Assembly (NCBI GenBank): GCA_028701715.1
Contig: JAQVQF010000057.1
Location: forward strand, 1-10,948
DNA length: 10,948 bases
Source: Eubacteriales bacterium
GTDB taxonomy: Bacteria; Bacillota; Clostridia; Oscillospirales; CAG-382
Direction: 5' to 3'
The position numbers were made by a program, and so were the translations under genes. Below the pieces are notes generated by a model. It was not told the DNA's origin, ran no database searches, and worked only from the letters and a program-made list of their open reading frames with translations. The stretch's first letter is position 1, and every line of letters begins with the position of its first letter. Below are positions 6,507 to 10,948 of this stretch, one piece after another.

Positions 6507-7604
6507 ATGAAATCAAAAATAAAAAATATTATTATAAGCATAGGGTTTGTAATTTTTATATTCGGATATCTTATTATCGGTATAATACAACCCGACAGCG
6601 AGATTTCCTTTTCCGAAAGGCGTAAATTAAACAAGTTCCCCGAAATAAGCTGGGAATCGCTGATAAGCGGCGACTTTTTTGAAAATTTTGAAAAGTACGC
6701 ACCCGACCACGCTCCGTTCCGCGAGGAATTCCGTACGATAAAAGCGCTTTCACATTTTTATCTTTTCAACCAAAAGGATAACAACGGTATTTTTATTATA
6801 AACGGAAACGCTTTGAAAATTCTGTATCCGCTGAGAGAAAAATCCGTCACGGAGGCGGGAGAAAAGCTAAACGAGGTATATTCCGCTTATCTTACGGGTA
6901 TGAAGGTGTACTATACCGTTATCCCCGATAAAAACACATATGCGGCGGAAAAGTATAATTATCCCGTTATAGATTTCAATCGCTGCGTGGAGCTGCTCGG
7001 CAACGCGGTTTCTGACATGCAATACATTGACCTGCTTGACTGTCTTGCTGCCGATGATTTTTATAAAACGGACCCGCACTGGTCACAGGTTAATTTGGAA
7101 AAAACAGTGTTGCGTCTTTCCGAAATAATGGATTTTAAAGTTCCCGATATTAAAACATATACTGTAAACAGATTATATCCGTTTTACGGCGCATATTACG
7201 GTCAGTCGGCGTTGCCGCTCGCGCCGGATGAGCTCTTATACCTCACAAACGATACAATAAGAAACGCCACGGCATATGACCCTGTTTCGGATACCTCATT
7301 TCCGATTTATAACACCGAAAAATTCGGCGGTATCGATTCCTATGAGGTGTTTTTAAACGGCGGGCTGCCTTTGATAGAAATTACAAACAATAACGCCGAC
7401 ACCGAAAAGGAACTGATTTTATTCAGGGATTCGTCGGGCAGCAGTTTGGCTCCGCTTTTAATTGACGGATACAAAAAAATAACGCTGATAGACCTTAGGT
7501 ACATATCAGCTAATCTTATCGGTCGGTTTGTGGATTTTAAGGACCAGGATGTGTTGTTCATGTATAATATTGCCGTGCTTAACAACAACAAGATGCTTAA
7601 ATGA
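6507..7604 (+). CDS. DHHW/AlgX-like SGNH-fold protein, polysaccharide acetylation partner
   Basis: The 365-residue product has an N-terminal membrane anchor (about 6-28) and an extracytoplasmic domain. It carries the first-domain landmarks of DHHW/AlgJ/AlgX proteins: SFSERRKLNKFPEIS (about 35-49), a DHAPFREEFR segment, the Asp-x-His motif TDPHWS (Asp189, His191) and a Ser motif RDSSGSS (Ser309) followed by APLLIDGYKKITLIDLRY. By analogy with AlgX these supply an Asp-His-Ser triad that accepts acetyl from the MBOAT partner and passes it to the glycan. The spacing of 21 bases from the MBOAT gene and the AGGGATGG ribosome binding site indicate one operon. The central motif reads DPHW rather than the DHHW after which the family is named, but Asp and the second His are kept. 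The glycan substrate cannot be read from this window. Confidence 0.85.
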   Translation: MKSKIKNIIISIGFVIFIFGYLIIGIIQPDSEISFSERRKLNKFPEISWESLISGDFFENFEKYAPDHAPFREEFRTIKALSHFYLFNQKDNNGIFIINGNALKILYPLREKSVTEAGEKLNEVYSAYLTGMKVYYTVIPDKNTYAAEKYNYPVIDFNRCVELLGNAVSDMQYIDLLDCLAADDFYKTDPHWSQVNLEKTVLRLSEIMDFKVPDIKTYTVNRLYPFYGAYYGQSALPLAPDELLYLTNDTIRNATAYDPVSDTSFPIYNTEKFGGIDSYEVFLNGGLPLIEITNNNADTEKELILFRDSSGSSLAPLLIDGYKKITLIDLRYISANLIGRFVDFKDQDVLFMYNIAVLNNNKMLK

Positions 7605-7633
7605 TATAAACAAAACAAAGTAAAAAATTCTTA

Positions 7634-7663
7634 TTGAAGATTATGTCGGTGATATGTTATAAT
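7634..7663 (+). promoter_or_regulatory. Sigma-A promoter of the ECF sigma factor gene
   Basis: TTGAAG (7634-7639) and a perfect TATAAT (7658-7663) are 18 bases apart, with TG one base before the -10, giving an extended -10. The start near 7670 would produce a leader of about 125 bases holding the tandem repeats and a hairpin. Because this is a housekeeping-type promoter, the sigma gene need not depend on itself. Confidence 0.75.
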
Positions 7664-7691
7664 ACCTTACGCCTAATGACTGTACGAGCAT

Positions 7692-7733
7692 AAGCGTTAC
7701 AAGCGTTACAAGCGTTACAAGCGTTACAAGCGT
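7692..7733 (+). repeat. 9-bp tandem repeat, AAGCGTTAC x 4.7
   Basis: Four exact head-to-tail copies of AAGCGTTAC (7692, 7701, 7710, 7719) plus a partial AAGCGT lie in the predicted untranslated leader of the sigma gene. There is no variation between copies, which indicates recent slippage expansion. No convincing reading frame runs through it. Confidence 0.95.
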
Positions 7734-7760
7734 GAAGGCCTGAAGGCCTGAAGACCTGAA
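7734..7760 (+). repeat. 8-bp tandem repeat, GAAGGCCT x 3
   Basis: Two exact copies of GAAGGCCT and a third reading GAAGACCT, followed by GAA, abut the 9-bp array directly. Each copy contains CCTGAA across its junction, the complement of the TTCAGG downstream at 7768-7773. Confidence 0.92.
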
Positions 7761-7775
7761 AATATTTTTCAGGTC
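7753..7775 (+). promoter_or_regulatory. Leader hairpin just upstream of the sigma-gene ribosome binding site
   Basis: GACCTGAAAA and TTTTCAGGTC are exact 10-base complements with loop TAT. The stem ends five bases before the AAAGGA Shine-Dalgarno (7780-7785), so its stability could affect ribosome access or mRNA lifetime. The left arm uses the third 8-bp repeat. Confidence 0.7.
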
Positions 7776-7795
7776 CGCGAAAGGATGTTATACAC

Positions 7796-8338
7796 ATGTC
7801 CGACTTAAAAAAAGCGGAAACAGACGCTTTATTCAATAAAATATACGATGAAAGCTATATTTTTATCTTGAAATATGTCTCCGCCAGGACACGTACCGCC
7901 GACGATGCCGCCGATATAGTGCAGGAAACATATCTTGAGCTTTATAAGGTTATCTGCAAGAAAGATGACTATATAAACGACCCCAACGCCTTTGTCATGA
8001 ATATTGCCAAAAAAAAGCTCTTTCGGCATTACAGCCTGGTTGAGAAGCTTAAATCGATCATACCGTTGCATAAAAGCGATGAAAACGATGCCGATCCCAT
8101 AAATGAAATAGGAGGCTTTGAATTTGAGGACAGCCTTATAGACAGTGTTCTGCTGGACGAGATTTGGAATTATATAATGCGGTTTGAGAAAACAACCAGG
8201 CAGATTTTTATTATGAAATATTGTCATGACAAAAGTCTTGAGGATATCGCGGAAAGCTTAAATCTTCCGCTTCATACGGTCAGAAATAAGCTGTACCGTT
8301 CAATAGAACGGCTGAAAACATTATTTAATGTCCACTGA
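7796..8338 (+). CDS. ECF-type RNA polymerase sigma-70 factor
   Basis: The 180-residue protein has the two-domain ECF layout. Region 2 (about 13-85) includes YVSARTRTADDAADIVQETYLELYK, the core-binding and -10 recognition segment, and NAFVMNIAKKKLFRHY. After a short variable linker, region 4 (about 120-176) holds TTRQIFIMKYCHDKSLEDIAESLNLPLHTVRNKLYRSIERLK, whose helix-turn-helix reads the -35 element. It therefore redirects RNA polymerase to a dedicated regulon in response to some signal. The start has AAAGGA ten bases upstream. The following membrane protein gene is the likely regulator of its activity. No second copy of a shared promoter motif was identified in the window, so the target genes are unknown. 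The stop codon forms part of the first hairpin of the downstream array. Confidence 0.92.
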   Translation: MSDLKKAETDALFNKIYDESYIFILKYVSARTRTADDAADIVQETYLELYKVICKKDDYINDPNAFVMNIAKKKLFRHYSLVEKLKSIIPLHKSDENDADPINEIGGFEFEDSLIDSVLLDEIWNYIMRFEKTTRQIFIMKYCHDKSLEDIAESLNLPLHTVRNKLYRSIERLKTLFNVH

Positions 8339-8390
8339 ATAAATCAAAAACCAAGCCGCGATGCGGCTTTCCCGGTTTTTTGATTTATTC
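8337..8390 (+). terminator. Long hairpin 1 at the end of the sigma gene, possible bidirectional terminator
   Basis: The outer arms GAATAAATC-A5-CC and GG-T6-GATTTATTC pair over 16 bases with one bulged T. Inside, AAGCCGC and GCGGCTT pair around GAT. The A-rich left and T-rich right arms around a GC core are what a terminator working in either direction would have. It begins in the sigma stop codon. Confidence 0.55.
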
Positions 8391-8395
8391 AAGTA

Positions 8396-8429
8396 CAAGG
8401 TTTTTACATTAAATTATGTAAAAACCTTG
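8396..8429 (+). other. Hairpin 2 of the array, 14-bp perfect stem
   Basis: CAAGGTTTTTACAT and ATGTAAAAACCTTG are exact complements with a 6-base loop. Past one A.C mismatch the stem can extend by eight more pairs, one of them G-U (8387-8394 with 8431-8438), at the cost of opening the ends of hairpins 1 and 3. Confidence 0.85.
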
Positions 8430-8433
8430 CATT

Positions 8434-8464
8434 TGAATCCGGCATAATAAATACGCCGGATTCA
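8434..8464 (+). other. Hairpin 3 of the array, 10-bp perfect stem
   Basis: TGAATCCGGC and GCCGGATTCA are exact complements around an 11-base AT-rich loop. No T-run follows on either strand. It is the most GC-rich stem of the array after the core of hairpin 1. Confidence 0.85.
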
Positions 8465-8485
8465 GTGAGACATCAAAAAATGCTG

Positions 8486-8519
8486 TAAATTCATAAAAAT
8501 TTCAGTTTTTATGAATTTA
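8486..8519 (+). other. Hairpin 4 of the array, 14-bp perfect stem
   Basis: TAAATTCATAAAAA and TTTTTATGAATTTA are exact complements around TTTCAG, and TGC/GCA just outside can also pair. The stem is almost entirely A-T. Confidence 0.85.
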
Positions 8520-8535
8520 TGCAACATACGCCGCA

Positions 8536-8562
8536 TGAACAAACCGTTATACGGTTTGTTCA
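8536..8562 (+). other. Hairpin 5 of the array, 12-bp perfect stem
   Basis: TGAACAAACCGT and ACGGTTTGTTCA are exact complements with a 3-base loop TAT. It ends about 25 bases before the ribosome binding site of the downstream membrane protein gene. Confidence 0.85.
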
Positions 8563-8597
8563 GCAGACATTATTTATTAACAGGAAAGGAGACGGAC

Positions 8598-9254
8598 ATG
8601 AAAATCAATGAGCTTTTAAGGCTTGCGGCGTTAAACGCGCAAACGGACAAGGAAGCTATTCGCAGCAAGGTTTTGTCGGGAAAGAAAAAAGCGCCGGTTT
8701 GGCTTAACCCGAAAACCGCCGCCGTCGCCGCGTCGTTAATATTTGTGCTTTTATGTCTTGCCGTTTTTAAAGGTCCGCACATGACATCGCCGCGCAACGA
8801 ATCCGAAAGCGATATTTCATCGTCAGGGGAAATTACCGCCTTATATTCGGGAAGCGAGGTCAGCGATATGGTTTATACAACAGCATTGCCCCAGGACGGG
8901 GAAATTGTCATAGAAGACGCATTAAAAGCCGAACTCGAAAACGCGCTTGAAAACGATATAAATGCAGATTATACAATTACGGTTAAAATATACAGTTCTG
9001 ATTTCGATATGTATAAGAGCGAAAGGCTTACTCAGGCTGAATCGACCGACGAAAAAGCTCTTGGCATTATCGAGGACCAATACCGTTCAATCGAGGAGAA
9101 TTATTTTAAATCGTTGGGATTTAAGGTCGAAAAAAGCGATACGGATACCATGACCTTAATTATCACGGGAAAGGTAGAGCAAATATTAAATATGAAAGTA
9201 CCGAAGGGTAAGGCTTTTGTGTTTTATAAAAGCTTTTCCGCGGATAACGGCTAA
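8598..9254 (+). CDS. Single-pass membrane protein, candidate anti-sigma factor
   Basis: The 218-residue product has a cytoplasmic N-terminus of about 38 residues (MKINELLRLAALNAQTDKEAIRSKVL), one membrane span (about 40-57, TAAVAASLIFVLLCLAVF) and an extracytoplasmic part of about 160 residues with an acidic Ser-rich linker. Position directly after an ECF sigma gene and this topology fit a membrane anti-sigma factor that holds the sigma until an outside signal arrives. However, the cytoplasmic part is short and lacks the HxxxCxxC zinc motif of ZAS-domain anti-sigmas, so the role is inferred. I do not recognise the outer domain. Start 8598 is chosen because AGGAG lies six bases upstream; the longer in-frame reading from 8511 begins inside hairpin 4. 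It ends one base from the convergent cyclase gene. Confidence 0.8.
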   Translation: MKINELLRLAALNAQTDKEAIRSKVLSGKKKAPVWLNPKTAAVAASLIFVLLCLAVFKGPHMTSPRNESESDISSSGEITALYSGSEVSDMVYTTALPQDGEIVIEDALKAELENALENDINADYTITVKIYSSDFDMYKSERLTQAESTDEKALGIIEDQYRSIEENYFKSLGFKVEKSDTDTMTLIITGKVEQILNMKVPKGKAFVFYKSFSADNG

Positions 9255-9255
9255 T

Positions 9256-10863
9256 CTATTCTCTGTTGGCTTTGATCATGGCTTTATCCTTATACATTTC
9301 GATATCGGCCTGCTTAATCAGCTTTTCCACGGCTATATTTTCGTTCGCCCAGGCGGAACCGACCGCTACCGAGCATTGAATTCCGCCGCTTGCGTTCAGC
9401 TGATCGAGTCTGGCTTTCCACAGGCATATCAGCATGCTCAGCTCACCCTCGCCGCAATCGCATACCACCACAACGAATTCATCGCCTCCCATACGGTAAG
9501 CGTGTATTCGTTTGTTTGTTATGGAGCGTATGCTTTCGGCGGTTCTGCATAAAAGCATATCCCCCGCGTCATGACCGAAGGTGTCGTTTGTTATTTTCAG
9601 ATAATTTAAATCGAAAAACAACACGCCGCAGGATTTTAGATTTATATATTCGGCGGTTATCATCTGTTTCAGCTTTTTACGGTTATAAAGATCGGTCAGT
9701 TCGTCATATTCCGATACATTTTTAATTCTTTCCCCAGCTTCGCTTTCCTTGTCCGCGTCTCGTGTAAGGTAAATTACCGAATTGCTTCCGTCGTCGTTTT
9801 TTATTATACGCGCGGTGGTAGTATACCAAAGGTATTCGCCCGAACGATTTGATCTGTATGAGCACACGATATGGTCGCCGGGGGTCATTTTATACAGCTC
9901 GGACGGATGAAAGCATTTTTTATATTTTTCCCGGTCGTCCGGGTATATTTCATTCTCTATTATATTGTCAATTGTTTTTCCCCAGCCTTCCTCATACTTC
10001 ACCTCGTTAACGACTCCGTCATGGATAAACAACCGTTTAACACTGTCATCGCTATAGCTGCATTCTTTTATATTATGGAAAACCCAGCCGTATGTGTTTG
10101 ATATGATTTTAACCAGGTTTTCTGTTTTTTCGGAATAACTGCCTTTCCCGCTTAAGCTTTCCAAAAGCTTTCCGTCATCTGTTCCGAGCGCGGCCAGACG
10201 CTTTACGCGTATCTGCTCAAAAATAAAAACAAAGCATATAACGGTAAACAGATTTACCAGTCCACGATTATACGAAAAATAGCGCATCAGCTCCGCGGCG
10301 ACGGGTACCGCAATAAAAATCGTAAGAATTTTGACTTCTTGCTTTTTAAAGCTTTTCCGGTATGCGAATATCAAAAGCGCGTTAATTATAAAGATAAGCA
10401 CGGTTACAATTCCGGATAACGGGTACAAAGCACCCCTGATAAGCGTTCTTGAAGCGTCGAAATAATAAATCATACCGTTCACATGGGTTATCAGTAAAAG
10501 AGCGGCGCCGATAACGGCGGCGGTAAACGAAAGCAATATCCACCTGCCGTTTACCCTTCTGCGTTTCGAAGCATATACCGTGAGATACATAGTTATACAT
10601 ACGGAAGCGATATAGCTTAAGACATATGTTATGGCTATCGCCGCTTTATGAGCGACAAACGCCGGCTGAGAGGCAAGCCCTTCGGTTAACCGCTGCGTTG
10701 TTCCCGCCGCGATTTGTAATGCCAACGAAACACACAGCGGAATTAAGTATCTGCCGCTTTGATTGTTAACGCCGACACCCGTGATTATGTATATTATGAC
10801 GTAAAATAATATTAATAAAGCGACTATATCAAGGGTTATGCTCACGGACATCAGGGAATTCAT
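9256..10863 (-). CDS. Membrane diguanylate cyclase: 7TM sensor, PAS-like, GGDEF
   Basis: The 535-residue protein should make cyclic di-GMP from two GTP at the cytoplasmic face of the membrane. About seven hydrophobic segments lie in residues 8-220. A PAS-like region follows (about 260-375, with EEGWGKTIDNIIENEIYPDD and GEYLWYTTTARIIKNDDG). The GGDEF domain starts at DELTDLYNRKKL (387) and has the metal-site Asp in FFDLNYLK (418), NDTFGHDAGD, and an intact RMGGDEF at 457-463, so it is probably active. The product-inhibition I-site is absent: the RxxD position reads NKRI. The N-terminus may sense a membrane or small-molecule signal. The start at 10863 has AAAGGGAG seven bases upstream. It converges on the membrane protein gene with one base between stops. 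Confidence 0.93.
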   Translation of the reverse strand: MNSLMSVSITLDIVALLILFYVIIYIITGVGVNNQSGRYLIPLCVSLALQIAAGTTQRLTEGLASQPAFVAHKAAIAITYVLSYIASVCITMYLTVYASKRRRVNGRWILLSFTAAVIGAALLLITHVNGMIYYFDASRTLIRGALYPLSGIVTVLIFIINALLIFAYRKSFKKQEVKILTIFIAVPVAAELMRYFSYNRGLVNLFTVICFVFIFEQIRVKRLAALGTDDGKLLESLSGKGSYSEKTENLVKIISNTYGWVFHNIKECSYSDDSVKRLFIHDGVVNEVKYEEGWGKTIDNIIENEIYPDDREKYKKCFHPSELYKMTPGDHIVCSYRSNRSGEYLWYTTTARIIKNDDGSNSVIYLTRDADKESEAGERIKNVSEYDELTDLYNRKKLKQMITAEYINLKSCGVLFFDLNYLKITNDTFGHDAGDMLLCRTAESIRSITNKRIHAYRMGGDEFVVVVCDCGEGELSMLICLWKARLDQLNASGGIQCSVAVGSAWANENIAVEKLIKQADIEMYKDKAMIKANRE

Positions 10864-10876
10864 ACTTCATCTCCCT

Positions 10877-10948
10877 TTAAAATACTGCGGCTGCGGCGGC
10901 AGCGGAAGCGGCGGCAACGGCAGCCGTTATCGAAATTGCGGCAAAGCC
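10877..10948 (-). CDS. Possible C-terminal tail of an Ala-rich protein, cut by window edge
   Basis: On the minus strand one frame is open from the right edge to a TAA at 10877-10879, reading GFAAISITAAVAAASAAAAAAVF. It ends 13 bases before the cyclase ATG, a spacing typical of an operon. The GCN-rich low-complexity DNA keeps other frames open too, so only the position and the well-placed stop support it. Nothing can be said about function; an upstream gene co-transcribed with the cyclase is the simplest reading. Confidence 0.35.
   Translation of the reverse strand, partial: GFAAISITAAVAAASAAAAAAVF

Noticed and set aside
7676..7693. Five-codon open frame ATG ACT GTA CGA GCA TAA as a leader peptide
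   Set aside because: No ribosome binding site precedes it, and it lies at the very start of the predicted transcript with no pattern of regulatory codons.
7692..7760. CRISPR array
   Set aside because: Repeat units are 8-9 bases with no spacers between them, which is a simple tandem repeat.
8462..8471. TCAGTGAGA match to the block upstream of the lipoprotein genes
   Set aside because: The identity is nine bases without continuing similarity, which is within chance for a window this size.
8337..8562. Integron attC sites or a CRISPR-like array
   Set aside because: The hairpins share no core sites or common repeat and their spacing is irregular, so neither interpretation fits.

Overview
The window looks like a chromosomal segment of an anaerobic Gram-positive bacterium of class Clostridia, probably an uncultured gut-type Eubacteriales/Oscillospiraceae relative. 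The grounds are moderate GC content, strong GGAGG-type ribosome binding sites, a TrpR-like (YerC/YecD) gene leading a hisZ-hisG-hisD cluster, LVxC lipoproteins with Ser/Asp/Glu-rich linkers, and an MBOAT-plus-DHHW acetylation pair. Nothing in it marks a phage, plasmid or insertion sequence.

Region 1 (1-3362, minus strand) is the proximal part of a histidine biosynthesis operon. It runs from a consensus sigma-A promoter (3327-3355) through a TrpR-family regulator, hisZ, short-form hisG and a hisD cut by the left edge. Two junctions are ATGA stop/start overlaps, so translation is probably coupled. HisZ and HisG together form the ATP phosphoribosyltransferase of the first step, and HisD performs the last two oxidations. 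The promoter overlaps nested inverted repeats that are candidate operators for the co-transcribed regulator.

Region 2 (3363-4924, plus) holds two tandem paralogous lipoprotein genes of unknown function. Their C-terminal domains are about 79 percent identical, and a stretch of upstream DNA was duplicated with them.

Region 3 (4925-7604, plus) holds a hairpin-rich leader, an MBOAT O-acyltransferase, and 21 bases later a membrane-anchored DHHW/AlgX-like SGNH protein. This pair most likely O-acetylates an extracellular or cell-wall polysaccharide.

Region 4 (7605-9254, plus) holds a good sigma-A promoter, a leader with 9-bp and 8-bp tandem repeats and a hairpin, an ECF-type sigma factor, and then about 260 bases filled with five consecutive near-perfect hairpins of unrelated sequence. 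A single-pass membrane protein follows that by position and topology is a candidate anti-sigma factor. The repeat leader and the hairpin array are the most unusual features of the window.

Region 5 (9256-10948, minus) holds a seven-TM/PAS/GGDEF diguanylate cyclase whose stop codon lies one base from that of the convergent membrane-protein gene, preceded by the tail of a possible Ala-rich CDS cut by the right edge. No rRNA, tRNA, CRISPR array or transposase was seen.
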